This document shows, piece after piece, positions 20,924-33,275 of a DNA stretch of 64,000 nucleotides (position 1 is its first letter; each line of letters starts with the position of its first letter). Position numbers and translations under genes: made by a program. Source of the DNA: Macrocybe gigantea (Eukaryota > Basidiomycota > Agaricomycetes > Agaricales > Callistosporiaceae); contig SJRY01000234.1 of the NCBI GenBank assembly GCA_011319805.1, positions 372,001-436,000 of the forward strand, given 5' to 3'. A model generated the notes under the pieces. The model saw only the letters and a program-made list of their open reading frames with translations. It searched no databases and was not told the DNA's origin.

Positions 20924-23900
20924 TTATGGTGTCTTCAACGTGATCAAGGTAGCGTCATCATCGTCGCTTTCACCACTGAGGAATTCAGAGTCCTCAGATT
21001 CTGATCCATCCGTCTGTTGTATATCGCCATCCCATTCGTCCAGAAAGTCCTCGATAAGACCCAGTTCCCCTCTTTCCTGTTCTACCTGTTTTCTTGTGAA
21101 CATCCAAGGACAATCCAAGGATATGCACTCGACAGGTTCATTAGATGCAGAGTTCGCGCATGCGGTGCATATTTGATGGGCTGCTTTTGAGAGTTTTTCA
21201 TTTGCTCGTATTTTCGAAGACATGTGCGCCATTGCCCTTGGTGGATTCAGGCAGCAGTTCATGCAGAGGCCTGGTTCCGTGTCAGAATCTTTTGAAGGTC
21301 TATAGGTTTGCCACATACCTTGATAAGTGGGTTCTGCGCACGCTATACAAGGACTGCCAAGGAAATGGTCATTGATGTCAAAGGGGTCTGGTTGAACTGT
21401 TCTTTTCCTCGATGGCGATCTCAACTCGGTGTGATGCATCTTCGGCATCTCGTTGAACCATCTCTGGACATCTGCACCGACGAGATTGAAAACTCGTTCC
21501 AATGGAGGGATTAGAACCCTTGTCAGATAATACATAGCATCAAGCTGTCGATCACTGAAATTTATCAGGGCAATTTTGAATTAATGTGTTTCTCATGATG
21601 CATTTACCCAGCCTCGAGAAATTCCAAAGGGTCCATGGCCCTGTCGACGAGCTTGGCATGGGGTGGCCCTCGAGTGATGAGATACGGCACGCGTTCCGCA
21701 TATTGAGGTTCATTCTTAGGATCTCGGAACGTTCGCCTGGCTGCCACGGCTACCCCTGGCGGTGGAGGTACATTGTCGCTGTCAAATATCTTTTTAGCTG
21801 ATGTTGATGGGAGCAAGGCATATTTGCAGCACCTGTATATACCCATCCTGACCTCTTTCGCAAAGATAAAGTCTTGGATGGAAGCTCTATTGTCCAGTAT
21901 CCTTGACCAAGTCCTGTAACAGTAATCTTTAACCTCGCTCAGATCCTCGGTTCGAAATAGAATTCTGCGCTGGCGTCGTTCAACCATTATGGAGTAACAA
22001 TAATAGTCAGCTTACTTCAGGCTTTTTTCCACCATCTTGCGTTGTGCTGAAACACCATCGCGGCGTACCGTTTCGATACCTTTCGCGTCAAAGACAGGCT
22101 CCTTTTGGTCGACCGACTCATATTTGAAACCGACATATCGCTTCTTGGCCATAAGTACGCCAGGTAAATAGACCTAATAGACCTAGATTAATGTGCATTT
22201 GAGATATTGTATATGCTAGCAAACACCTTATCGAATTTCAATTTAATAGGCGCTGGATTCATGGCAGTCACCGTGTCAGCGATATCGTAGCCAATCCGGA
22301 AGGCTTGTTCTTTGGTTTTTCCTGGAAGGTGTCTGTTGTGGGGCGTCATTAAACGACAAACACGGTAATATGGGCGCCATACACAAAGACGCTATCGGTA
22401 TCGCCATAGACCACCTGGAGGTATTGTCAGATGGCAGAAACGAAAGTTCCCTTTATTCACCTTCGCACCCCATTTTGAGGTTGACTCGATGAGATTTATG
22501 GTCTAAGAACAGTTCCATTTAGAGGATGCAGAATTTTTTGAAAGAGTGGAAAATACAACTTTTTCTAATGTTTCACGGCCACTCTGCACAATGCTATCGG
22601 CAATTTCGACCGCTGGCATTCGACCAGAGAAGGTTGCACTTGTATAACCATATGTAACATTGCATATATATTTCAGACTGAGTTGACGGGCATCAAGGAC
22701 TTTCTTCAAGACCTGCAAAGGAAGTTGGGGTCCAGTTTGAGCAGGAAGCAATTTTGCCAAATACCTTATCATCAATGCCTTTCATGGCCTGTTTGACCAT
22801 AACCCGCGTGTCAAGAAGCTCGGTCAACATTCTTCCAAGAAGTCCCTTCCTTACTTCAGGCTTGACATATATAATGCCATTTGGTGCAACTATGTATCGT
22901 GATCGCTCAGCAATGACATCTGAGACGTGCTCAAAGACAACATACCAGAAACGTGCGCCTCCAACCTCTTCAAGAGACCCGGTGGCAGGTCGAGATCAAC
23001 GACACCTAGCTTGTTCTGACCTTTAAATTTTTTTATACGCCCGAGACACGTGGAATAGCAATAGTTATATGCGATCATGACGGAAGGGTATAACGATTGG
23101 AAGTCGAGAACAAGCAGTGGGCTGGTATAGAGGGCTGACACTGGTTCCAGAATGAGTGGCATGCACTCAGCGGCATTCTGCTTTCCGACCTAGGAATTTA
23201 GAGAAGATGAGCAAGGAAACGATTTCATGAACAAAATAGCGTCGACCTCTTCTCTGCTCGGCGATATTAAGATGAAGTTCTCCGGCTTTGCAATTCTGGA
23301 CATGAAAGACTCGACCTTGAACTGAGACCCTCGCGTCAGGACAGAATAAAAATCAACCCCAAAGACGCGAGCAAATTCCCTGATTCAATGACATCAGTCT
23401 GACTCAGTTCAGTTTCAAGAAGGAACCCTTTACGCAGTCTTCGTCACTACGCCGGCCTCTTGCAGAAGCTCAACAGTCAACGACGTACGGTCCGAGAAAT
23501 AAGTAAGGACGCGAGCTGTATGGGAGGGTACATCATCGTGATACCATGCCGACAGCGTCGAAAAGGAATATTTCGGAATCCTTCAAGCGTAAGTTTAGTA
23601 AGTTAAGAAGTCGATAGAAATTCGTTACCTGATTCGTAATGTATGAAAAACTACATTCTCCAACGTATAACTTGTAAGCGTCTTTTCCGAGCGCATAATG
23701 CGCCACGCATTCAAGACATAACGTCCAGTAACTTTGAAAGTGGATGCATGGCGCATGCTCCATAAATCCGAACTTTTGTTGTGTCCGTGACTAGACCGAG
23801 AGATCAGCTCTTCCATGTACAGGCCTATAGACATCAACGTAAGTATGAAAGTGTTCCTCATCCTGCCACTTACCACATTTTTCGCTCCGCGAATTCAAGT

Positions 23901-25042
23901 ATCCCCACGATGCGGACTGGACTTCCCAACCAACCAAGATATCTGGGTCAAGGTCCACTATAGTGTCGATAGCCCAATTGAGAAGCTCCAGTTCCGAAGA
24001 CACTCGGACAACGTCTATGCCCCGAATGTTACCATCATACAAGGAGAACGGGGGCGTTTGAATGGCAGCTACGAGATTTCGGATGGATGCGTCTTCAGAC
24101 CCTTGAAAAGCGAAGAAAATAATTGAAATCTCGTCTATGTCAGGGTCCGGCACCATATCTTCCCGCGTCGGAACTGCGTTTTCATTAATGTCAGAATAGA
24201 TTACAGACAACTGAATACTTGCCAAATACTTCCAATGACAGCAACGACATCCCAAACTTGTCACGGTAAGTGTTCGGAGCTGCTATTGGTGTATCGCCGA
24301 TACCATACATATTCGCCTGCGTGGACGTCTCTATCTAGAAGGGTCTTAGCCCTGCTCATTATGTCAAGGCTCACCAACAGACCTGAGATCTCATGAAGTA
24401 GTGTTTCTCATCCTTCAGACCGACGGTTGCGGCCCATTTCCTAGTCTGTTTAACACTAGGAGGGGAACTGGCATATTCCCAACCACTGATATCCAAATAA
24501 AGCTGCGAATCGACCTTGACTTCATGGATACTGAGGCCCTCGTCGACTCCAAAAATGTTGGTCTGCCAAGACTGAAGGTCGTCGTTGATACCATGCAAAT
24601 GATAGATCAAACCAGCATATTCCCATGGTCTTGTGGGTACATCATGAGGACGTGAATAATAAGGAGCTTGGTATAGTTTTGTTGGCTGATTCGTTTCGTC
24701 GAGGGTCTCCATCAGATATAATGTAGACGGAGGCGGACGAGAATAGGTATATCTGTTGATGTTTATAACCTTCGTCGAGCGAAAGCCGACAGATTTTCGG
24801 ACAGGCTTAATCTTTGCTCTTTTCGTCGCCTCTAATTCTGATGTCATCGACGAGAGGGGCTGGAGGGCTGCTGGTGATGGAGACGCGAGGTCTTCCGTAA
24901 AATCTACTTTCCGTTTTTTTCTCGGTGAAGTGATGACGCCAAATAACCTGTGCTTTCCGAGAGTGTTACCACCTGTAGGCTCTACTCTTCGTGCCGGCGT
25001 CCTGCAAAGGAGTGAATTGTAAGCATACAAGTTCATGAAGTG

Positions 25043-25073
<31 letters not shown>

Positions 25074-26761
25074 ATGTTCACATGTCCAGCATTGCCTCCC
25101 CTGTACTTGGCCTACAGAGGCAGGCTATGAGTAGGTCTAGATTTGCACAGAAACGGCTAGGCCTCACTTCCTGATAGTCGATTGATCATCCGAAATGGGA
25201 GTTAGTCTATCCATAACGTCAGCATCTGACGTTCAACATCTGGTGAGGGTTGCTTGCCTGGTGGGAGTGGCGGGCGAGCTATATTCTTCTGGGACCTTAT
25301 CTTTAAGTTCCGCGCCCTGAGGGACATCAAGGAAGACGTCGTCGTCTTCGTTCGCAAGCCTGCGCGAATTGAAGAACCGGATAGTAAGATGACAACTGAA
25401 CGTACTCTTCGACAGCTTCCCCCGGTGGGATGGGTGACAGATGTGTTTCTGCGATATCTTGTTGGGAGTTGGCCTCGTCTTCGCCATAATCATGATCGAT
25501 GTCGAGATCCTGGAGTCGCTGTGGTTCAAAGGCATCCTCAAAATCATCTTCATGCGCCATCACATCGTCAACTTCACTGCTTGACAAAACAGCTACGTCG
25601 ATGTCGACATCCAGGAGGCCATGCTCTTCGGGTCGATACGTTTCTGAGGTCGCCGCGATGGCAGCTTCTCCTCCTTGAGGGGTCCAAGCTTTCCAAGGCA
25701 ATTGCCAAATGGCTTCAATGCTCTCAAACGCCGTCATCGTCCAGCTTTCCCAGTTTTCCTGAATTGTATCGTCATAAGCTTCAATTTCGCCCGAGAGCCG
25801 TTCCCGCAGGGCATCCCAACAACGAGCTTCAGCAACCCACTCCCCTCCTGGCCCTCTGGATGAATCGCTAGGATCCACGGGCATATCTGGCGAGGGGTCA
25901 AGGCCGCGCTGCCGCCTCCGCCTCCGCTCATCCTCCCACAGTTCACGAACGCTTAAAACATGCGGCTCCCCAGGCATGGGGAGAGCAGGAATGCGAAGCT
26001 GATGGTGGATGTCGCGAGAATGGACTTTGGACCTGTTAAGGATGAGAGGCGCAATTGCATCGACCTCGAGAGAAGTGCGTGCTTGGCGGTAGTATGGAGA
26101 TGCCTCGAAATGCATACGACCTTCATGGCCACGTTGCAGGGCGCCTCCGAGGTCGATCCAGCCACAACCATATAGGCCAAAGTCGCTCATAAACTGAAGC
26201 ATGAAGCTGAGGTGGGTCTCAAACACGCGAAACCGTCTGCTCATGACGGACCCTGATTTCAGTAGTGTTGCAGCGCGATAAACATGGGCAGGGTCGGCAA
26301 CCAGGATCTTGAGGAACGGCGAATAGCGCGTGTGAAAACCGTAAAAAGGTATTCCTTTGACAAGAACGATGGCACGTATGAATTGCGACTTCGAAGAGCT
26401 GGGATCACGCTTGAGGGACAGCGCAATGGCATGATTGAGAGATTGTGTCAACTTGAAGGTGTATCGATCAACTGTGCGAGGGATAATTTACACATCTTGG
26501 GCGACGTGAGGGCAGAAACGATATACCGTCATTTCGGTTGAGATTTCCATCATAGTCAACATAAAAATAAGGGTAGATTTGGTGAAGATTCAGGCAAGTC
26601 GTCTTGCCCAGCGAGGACGGTCCAAATATACGAATTACTGGTACAAGAGGAAGCTCGGAATTGTCCAAAGGTCCCGGTGGTAGCATTGCATGGTCTAGTT
26701 GATTGATTCGGACACTCAGAACCGGGTCAAAGACGTACGGCGAGGTGTTGAATTGAGCCAT
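20924..26761 (-). CDS. REV3: REV3, catalytic subunit of DNA polymerase zeta
   Basis: REV3 is the B-family polymerase that extends past DNA lesions in translesion synthesis. The start at 26761 gives MAQFNTSPYVFDP and SVRINQLDHAMLPPG, then VPVIRIFGPSSLGKTTCL, as in other REV3 N-termini. The exonuclease-like region has DPDIDEISIIFFAF. Polymerase motifs seen are VLDFQSLYPSVMIAYNYC (motif A, about 23080), YGDTDSVFVY (motif C, about 22400) and KKRYVGFKYES (about 22140). The C-terminus carries CysA (CIACAEP...CMNCC) and CysB (CTACANS...CISLDC), the latter a [4Fe-4S] site that binds the accessory subunits. It has many short introns. One junction near 25230 stays unresolved: a TGA interrupts the frame between QATLTR and SDADVMDRLTPISDD. 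Confidence 0.95.
25043..25071. repeat. Homopolymer of 29 A (poly-T on the REV3 coding strand)
   Basis: A run of 29 uninterrupted A on the + strand lies inside an intron of REV3 (the intron following the GT near 25082 and ending before TPARRVEP). It is by far the longest homopolymer in the window. Its length is likely to vary between strains or be miscounted by sequencing. Confidence 0.95.
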
Positions 26762-26858
26762 GGCCACACTGGATGGGTTAAAACTTAAAAGCTCTACAAA
26801 GTGTTTGACGACTTTGACAAATGATATAATCATACAGCAACAACTACAAATAAACAAG

Positions 26859-27898
26859 TCAGGTGATAGTTGACAAGACCTGCTTGCCAACCCAAGTCTT
26901 GCCAGGTCCTAGGTTAACGAAGCCTCTGACGAATCCAGGTTCGACGCACACATATTTTTTCCTGAAATGATTATGAACTGTCCGTATCTGAAAGTAAGAG
27001 CTTAGCCTACCATCCGTCTGTTTCCATGTCCCCGATCTTGCTACCCTGCTCCTGAGGGTTCCATACGACGACGTCCTTCAAGTTCTCTGCCTTAATGGAA
27101 ATTCCGCCACCCGGCCAGATGACTTCATATTGCTGCTTGGCATTCTCGTAAATGGAGTCCGTGTACTTGCGCACATCTACCAATTCTCTCGTCTCCGTTT
27201 TTGGGGTCGATCTAGCTTGTTCAGAGACTTCTGTCTTATCGAAATAATGTGTGTTCTGGAGTGGACGGATCGCAACCCGATCAGCCAGGCTTCTGATGTA
27301 ATTGTGAAGCAGAGCCTGAAACTCCATGGGATCGGATGAAGTATTTTGAACGTGTAGTTCAGCCCCAAGCTCGAACTCCGTCAAGGTGACAATGTATTGA
27401 AGCAGAAACGATCGCTCATATTTCGCCTGGATGGCTGGCGTCGGCTCCAGCTCTTAACAGTGCGATCGTCGTTGGCTAAGTCAAAATATAAAGCGACAGA
27501 AAACCGAGACGCACTCAAACTGACGCTTATTCCTGTGTCATTGTCGAGAATTACGCCGTCCCATTTCCAGTATTCGTTCCTAGCAAACCCATGCTGGGGC
27601 AGCTTGACATGTTCAGGGTGGCTGGGTGCGCCAAAGCACGGAAAGACGACAGGTATTCCGCCCCTAACCGGTTTTGAACCATCTAAAGCCGCTTTAGACG
27701 AGACGAACAGTCGTTCATCGACCTCCGTCGGACTGGGTTTAGTTCCCGCCTTCCATGATATGACTGTGGCACCATATAATAGGAGCTCTGCGGTCGATCC
27801 CTACACGCATGACTTAGTGAATCAGACATGTTCTCGGCAGTTCAGTATACTTTGGGGTGCTTGAGGACAATACGATCTTCGGTGCGGACGACGGGCAT
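26859..27898 (-). CDS. Glucose-6-phosphate 1-epimerase (YMR099C type, aldose-1-epimerase fold)
   Basis: This enzyme interconverts the alpha and beta anomers of hexose-6-phosphates in the cytosol. The ATG at 27898 gives MPVVRTEDRIVLKHPK, and an intron leads to STAELLLYGATVISWKAG. Key stretches are GGIPVVFPCFGAPSHPEH and KLPQHGFARNEYWKW (the HGFAR histidine is the usual catalytic residue). Later come VVVWNPQEQGSKIGDM and VCVEPGFVRGFVNLGPG, ending GKTWVGKQVLSTIT. The order and spacing match fungal members of about 300 residues. It lies 97 bp downstream of the REV3 start on the same strand, so its 3' UTR abuts the REV3 promoter. Confidence 0.95.
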
Positions 27899-28300
27899 GG
27901 TAAGTGGGTAAACTGACATCTTATCTTATCAGGCGAGGCTTCTAGTCGCACAGCCGGCCCTCAAGCGACGAGAATCGGTTTGTGTTTGAAGCAACGGAGA
28001 TGCGCAAGGATTGAATCTGGTGTTGTGGATCGACATGAGTAACAATTTATCAAGTATGATAGCTGTGTCCGACAGATACTGACTTTGTTCTTTTTTTTTT
28101 TTTGTTTTCCAATCATGGTCTGTTGAACAGCAAATTTGGCACGTGGCTGGTAAAAGTGGCCTTCGATTAGACGGTTGAGACGCTTTTTGAGCACGCTACT
28201 TCAATAGACCACTCCGGCAGTCCTTCCGCTAGTCCCTTCTCATTGTCATTGAAACAAACCGATTCCAAGCAGCCCAAGTCGAAACTCGCCTTCACAGACC
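27899..28300. other. Divergent intergenic region, epimerase and PP2A subunit A
   Basis: These 402 bp separate two start codons facing away from each other. A T-rich run (TTTTTTTTTTTTG near 28090) and a short CA/AT-rich stretch are visible. No gene is apparent. The promoters of both neighbours are expected here. Confidence 0.5.
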
Positions 28301-30469
28301 ATGGATTCATTTCCAGCCGAAGATGTCGGTGCCCTATCTTCTCAGAGATCTCAGCATATCCTGACCGTCCTTATGAACGATAGATTGCACCGATCGCCAT
28401 CCTCATGGATGAGCTTCGTTCTGAGGACGTCCAATTGCGCCTCAATGCCATTCACAGCATCCCCACCATTGCACTCGCCTTGGGTCCCGATCGCGCAAGA
28501 GAAGAACTCATTCCCTTTCTTCAGGATTCCGTAGATGATGAAGACGAGGTTCTGCTCGCACTAGCGGAGGAATTGGGCCGGAATTTTGAAGAGTATATTG
28601 GCGGCTCAGAGTACGCGCACTTATTGCTTGGCCCCCTGGAAAACTTGTCTGCCGTCGAGGAAACACTCGTTCGGGACAAAGTATGTATATCACTCGGTCC
28701 TCGTTCGTAGTCGACATTGATTCTAAACGTCGGCCAGGCTGCGGAGTCTATCGCGAAAATTGCTGCCGTTCTTTCTCCGTCGCAAATCGAACAGTATTAT
28801 ATACCTCTTCTGAAACGACTTTCGCAAGGGGAGTGGTTCACTTCTCGGACATCCTCTGCGGCTCTCTATGCAGCAGTATACGCAAGAGTAACACCCGCTA
28901 TTCAAGACGATCTCCGCAAGGGCTTTGCGGCCCTCGGCTCTGATGATACCCCCATGGTCCGACGTGCTGCTGCTAAATGGCTCGGAGTGCGTTGGTATCG
29001 TTGCTTGCCGCTGCCCACGCGCTGATTCACCCAACTCTTTGACATCTAGCCCCTTCTTGCACACTTTGCCCAGCAACACATAGTGTCGGATGGGTTGCCA
29101 ATATACAGAAGGCTCCAGTCCGACGATCAAGACTCGGTTCGGCTCCTGACGGTTGAAGATCTTATTGCTCTCTGCAAACGGATGTCATCAACAGAAATCA
29201 AGGAACAGCTTCTAAAGCAAATCAGGCAGACTATCGGAGACAAGAGTTGGCGTGTGAGATATATGGCAGCCAGCCACTTTAACGAGGTACTTAAATATGG
29301 AAGGAACGCGTAGCCGATGCTGACCCCGACTTTCCAGCTTGCTGAAGCCGTTGGTGTAGAACTGGTTCGAGAGGAATTAATTGGACAATATGTCCAATTA
29401 TTGAAAGATCAGGAAGCAGAAGTCCGAACGGCGGCGTCGGGTCAGATACCAGGTGCGTGTCTTGATTCAACTCCTCGCTCAACATGAGCAGTGATCCCCC
29501 ACCGATTCAGGCTTTGCAAAGCTACTTGATCGCGAGGTTATCTTGGCCCGTATCATTCCCTGCGTCCGTGATCTCTCCCAGGATTCATCACAACATGTCC
29601 GCGCAGCTTTGGCTAACCAAGTCAGCGGGCTCGCGCCATTGCTTGGAAAAGAAGCTACAATCGAACAGCTCCTCCCATTGTTCTTGCACCTGCTAAAAGA
29701 TGAATTCCCTGAAGTGAGACTGAATATCATCAGCAAGCTTGAGACGGTCAACTCGGGTTCGGTTTTCACCCTCTTTTCTTTCAAAACCTTCTTTTTGAAT
29801 TGTGCGACAGTGATTGGTATTGAGCTCTTATCTGAAAGCCTTTTGCCGGCTATAGTTGAGCTTGCTGAGGACAAATCGTGGCGCGTCAGACAAGCTATTA
29901 TCGAATACATACCTTTGCTGGCGAACCAGCTGGGAAAGCCGTTCTTCGACGAACAACTGGGCAATCTTTGCATGTCCTGGCTTGGCGACACGGTGTACAG
30001 CATTCGAGAAGCGGCCACTATCAACCTCAAAAAGCTGACAGAAGTTTTTGGCGTGGATTGGGCGAAGGTCGCCATTGTCCCGAAGGTCATGGGCATGGGC
30101 CAACATCCTAATTATTTGTTCAGAATGACTACGGTGCAAGCGATCACGGTGACGCACTAGTTCTTTTCACGTGTCAAAATGTTGCTGACGATCTTGCAGA
30201 CAATCGCCCCCACGTTGACCTTGGATATTGTGCGGTCCGAAATCGCAGGACCCTTACTGGTTCTCGCAAGCGATCCCATTCCGAATATCCGTTTCAACGT
30301 GGCGAAGTGTTTGGAGGTTCTGGCGACTACGTTCAATACCCCAGCCGGAATGGAATTCATCCAACGCCAAATAATTCCCGTTCTTGAGCAACAAAAGAAT
30401 GACCCCGATGCAGATGTCCGATACTTTGCTTCCCGTGCACTACAGAAAGCCCTTGCAGCTAGTGCATAA
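28301..30469 (+). CDS. TPD3: Protein phosphatase 2A scaffold subunit A (PR65/Tpd3)
   Basis: This all-HEAT-repeat scaffold holds the catalytic and regulatory subunits of PP2A together. A 24-nt first exon (MDSFPAED, 28301-28324) is followed by a 59-nt intron (28325-28383). Then comes [20 protein letters not shown], the canonical PR65 start. HEAT repeats run through to the end ([64 protein letters not shown]), finishing [20 protein letters not shown]. The paired 'DKSWRVR' motifs are the expected repeat units. Several introns of about 50 nt interrupt it. Length and repeat order are those of a complete gene. Confidence 0.97.
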
Positions 30470-31172
30470 GTACCATTGTTACGCCGACCTTTGATACTCG
30501 TCTTATTTCATCCAAATGTTCATGTGCAGGAGTGGGAACAGACACCTGAGCATTCGTTAGATACATTTCACCAGTACTATAATAGTCGAAATTATGAGCC
30601 TTCTGTATCTGAGGGCGCCCAGTAGGCATCCTGTTGTCACGGGGATCTCTCATTGTCGAGTTCTACAGGTACAAACGAAACTGACCATCATGGACCGCAG
30701 TGACTTCCATTCTCACACGGGACTTTCTATACTGATGCTATCATTTTTCGTGTTCAACGTTTTCCAAATATTCCGGATTGGTGAATCCCGATGATAAGCT
30801 TGCGACTGATGATTTTGTGAAACGTCTAATCACTGTGGATGTTGAGACCAGTTCCACATATCAAAAGGTCCAAGCGTTGTCAGGGGACCATGATTGGCCG
30901 AGATTTTGGGGCAGTCGATGTTTTGCCGTTCTTTCGGCAAGCCGTGATAGGGAGCATCTTTTGTTGTATGTTACGGATGTACCTTTTTTCTCTGATGATA
31001 TCTGACCCATCTTGTCTTTGTAAGGAACCATGAGTTGTTTTATTGGCCCCGTTTCTATAACCCCCGTCGTATAAGAACTGATTTTTTTCCCTAACGTGCT
31101 GCATCAACATCTTCCTCTCTTTTTGCGGCCTTCGCACTTGTCACTCGTTTGAAAGGTCAAAAAATAAAGGCT
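30470..31172. other. Intergenic region without recognisable gene
   Basis: This is 703 bp between two genes in the same direction. Only short frames occur and none looks coding. It should hold the PP2A 3' UTR and the promoter of the CPL1-like gene. Confidence 0.5.
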
Positions 31173-31973
31173 ATGACACTAATCACACGCCTAGGAGCGG
31201 CACTCCTTATTTTCAGCGCTGTTTTGCCCACCTTTGCCACCTCTGGGAACCAGGGGTCGAATGGCTGCTCAGACAAGGAGTTTTGGTGAGCACGAAATAC
31301 ACTCCAATTCATTCTGCCGCTACTCACGTGAGTTGTTCCAGGTCACAGTCTGACGGCTGTTGTATCGTGAAAGGTGGGCCGAAAAATCCTCCTTCGCCGC
31401 CCTCCGGTACCGCCTGCCCAGGCACACATTATTGGGGCAAGGAGAAAGGGTGGTGTTTGCCTCGAAACCCGCCTACTGGCAACGAAGAACCTCAGTGTGG
31501 AGATGGTTGGAAGTGGGAAAAGAGCGTTCGCTGCTGCAAGCCCCCACCGTCACCTTCGACAACTACACACATCCCCACACCATCCGCGCAGTGGCCCGGA
31601 TCCGGGTCTCATGATGACCATGATAAAGGCAAACACAGCAATCACGGAAATTACTCAAAGAGGTCTCTGCACAAGTCTCGTGCACCGAGTCTCTGCCCGT
31701 CTGAGTCGGAAGCCTGCCCTGTGCCTGGTTCTGAAGGTGGATACGAATGCGTGGATGCTACGGACCTGAAATCGTGTGGCGGATGTCCTGCATTCGGAAA
31801 AGGTCAAGATTGCACCACAATCGCAGGTGCTAAGCACGTCCGCTGTGACGGTCGTTGTATCGGTGAGTGATCTACTCAGATGGGCTGCAGAGATGTGCGT
31901 TCTAATGGATTTGCCAGTGGATACTTGCGCGGTCGGCTACAAGCTGAGGGCCAACGAATGCATTCGTTTATGA
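31173..31973 (+). CDS. Secreted cysteine-rich protein with CPL1-like domain
   Basis: A 229-residue secreted protein. The signal peptide is clear (MTLITRLGAALLIFSAVLP, cleavage near TFA). A Cys-rich segment follows (WSQSDGCCIVKGGP, HYWGKEKGWCLPR, CGDGWKWEKSVRCC), then a low-complexity His/Lys/Ser linker (HDDHDKGKHSNHGNYSKR). It ends in a CPL1-type domain (YECVDATDLKSCGGCPAFG, DCTTIAGAKHVRCDGRC, VDTCAVGYKLRANECIRL). That domain is common in basidiomycete secreted proteins. Introns are 31286-31341 and 31863-31917. A dibasic KR in the linker could be a Kex2 site releasing the CPL1 module. The function is unknown; secretion is well supported. Confidence 0.9.
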
Positions 31974-32087
31974 ATTATTTCTCTGGACTGTTCTAGTCGA
32001 AGGAACAATTTATTATGTTTCTCTCGTAAATATTATTGCATTTACTTAGTTGCCTTCTTTGGACTTTTCAGTGTGACGTAATACAAG

Positions 32088-32097
32088 CTATATATAG
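32088..32097 (+). promoter_or_regulatory. TATA box of the 32192 secreted-protein gene
   Basis: CTATATATAG lies about 95 bp upstream of the ATG at 32192, a normal distance if the 5' UTR is about 60-70 nt. A TGACGTAA site lies just upstream (about 32074). Confidence 0.55.
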
Positions 32098-32191
32098 CTA
32101 CTTACTTGCCCAAGTTGGGTTTGCGTTTTGATCTTTCTTCTCTCTCAACTCTCACTTTGAGTCGCGCTAGCCGTCGTTCTCTTATCCCGCC

Positions 32192-32970
32192 ATGCTTCAA
32201 ACTATCAGCGTCGCATTGTGCGCCTTCTCTTTCATAGTTCTCGCGAACTGGTCTGTCGCTTCGCCTCTTTCCGATCCCGGCCATTCCACACCCATGGACG
32301 ATCTTGGTATTTATATTGCGAACAACTCAACCCGCTGGCCAGGGCGGGCTGTTCCTTTTTCAAACAACACAAGCTACTATGAGCGAGCCGTTTCAGATTG
32401 GGTCGATTTCGATCAGCGGGACGGACCCTGCCCCCCGCGGCGGATTCATATGCAAACATGAAATCAAGTCTTGACAGCTTAAGTAGATACTTTCCTTCTT
32501 TCAACAGAATAGCGCCTGATTTCTCCGGTTCGTAAATCAGAACAACAATCGGCTGGACCAGCGGATGCGATACCATTCCTTCGCGACCTGCAATCTTTTC
32601 TTCGATCCCTGCAAGGCTGTCCATCTACCAAGGGACTCGCTCACTACAACCCCAACGATCCCCTTGAAACCCTTATCAAGAAAGTGATCGACTTGTGCAA
32701 AGACTACCTGAACCTTCTGTCAACGTTGACGGATGGTCTTCCAATATTAGGACCTATACTGGGCCCAAGTACATCAAATTTTCGCTGGATTGTCATTGCC
32801 GGAATTGACCCACGTTACCAGTCGTTTACGAGATCAAGTGCATCATTGATGATATCCTCAATTTGACAGAAGACCTTTCGGATGAGCTGATCAACGAACT
32901 GAAAGCGCTACTGGCCGAAATTACAGGACTCGGTTGCGGTCTCGGTCTTATAAGCCTGCTCACTTGTTGA
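32192..32970 (+). CDS. Secreted protein of unknown function with C-terminal helical domain
   Basis: The ATG at 32192 opens a clear signal peptide (MLQTISVALCAFSFIVLANW, cleavage near VAS). An N-glycosylation-rich stretch follows (IANNSTRW, FSNNTSYY). A later exon reads AGPADAIPFLRDLQSFL and LIKKVIDLCKDYLNLLSTL. Intron 32767-32819 (approximate) leads to VYEIKCIIDDILNLTEDLSD and a hydrophobic end, GLGCGLGLISLLTC, with the stop at 32968-32970. The junction between the first two blocks is unresolved: the frame stops at 32459, just after a CCCCCC run (32431-32436) where a one-base change would keep it open. The pattern fits a basidiomycete small secreted protein; I do not recognise the family. It is next to another secreted-protein gene in the same direction. 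Confidence 0.72.
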
Positions 32971-33275
32971 CTGTACGATACTTGACATGTATAACTATCC
33001 TCATTGTATCACATACCCTACTATGCATTCTCTGCAAAACTTGATGTAAATTATGTGGCCGTCTAAAGTGGCACGTGCATTGTAGAAATTATGTAATTCC
33101 ATGGAACACGGCAACTGCCGCTACTGTACAGTTAACTTCAGCCACAATTGTTTGGCAGCAGGAACATCAGCGTCGTCGTCAACAGCAGCAGCGAAAAAGC
33201 GGAGGTGAGGCATTTCTTGTTGGCGCTCGATTGCAGTTTTGACGATTGCGATCCTGTTCCGCAGCCGTTCTCAAC
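32971..33275. other. Intergenic region and 5' leader of the eS24 gene
   Basis: These 305 bp hold the 3' UTR of the secreted-protein gene and the promoter of eS24. A possible 5'-UTR intron (GTGAGG near 33206 to a TTGCAG near 33236) is visible. That would be usual for fungal ribosomal-protein genes, but it is not proven. Confidence 0.4.

Noticed and set aside
25043..25071. Poly-A tail of a retroposed element
   Set aside because: No element sequence or target-site duplication flanks the run; it lies inside a normal REV3 intron.
29479..30096. A 205-codon antisense frame over PP2A subunit A
   Set aside because: It mirrors HEAT-repeat coding sequence on the other strand and shows no protein signature.
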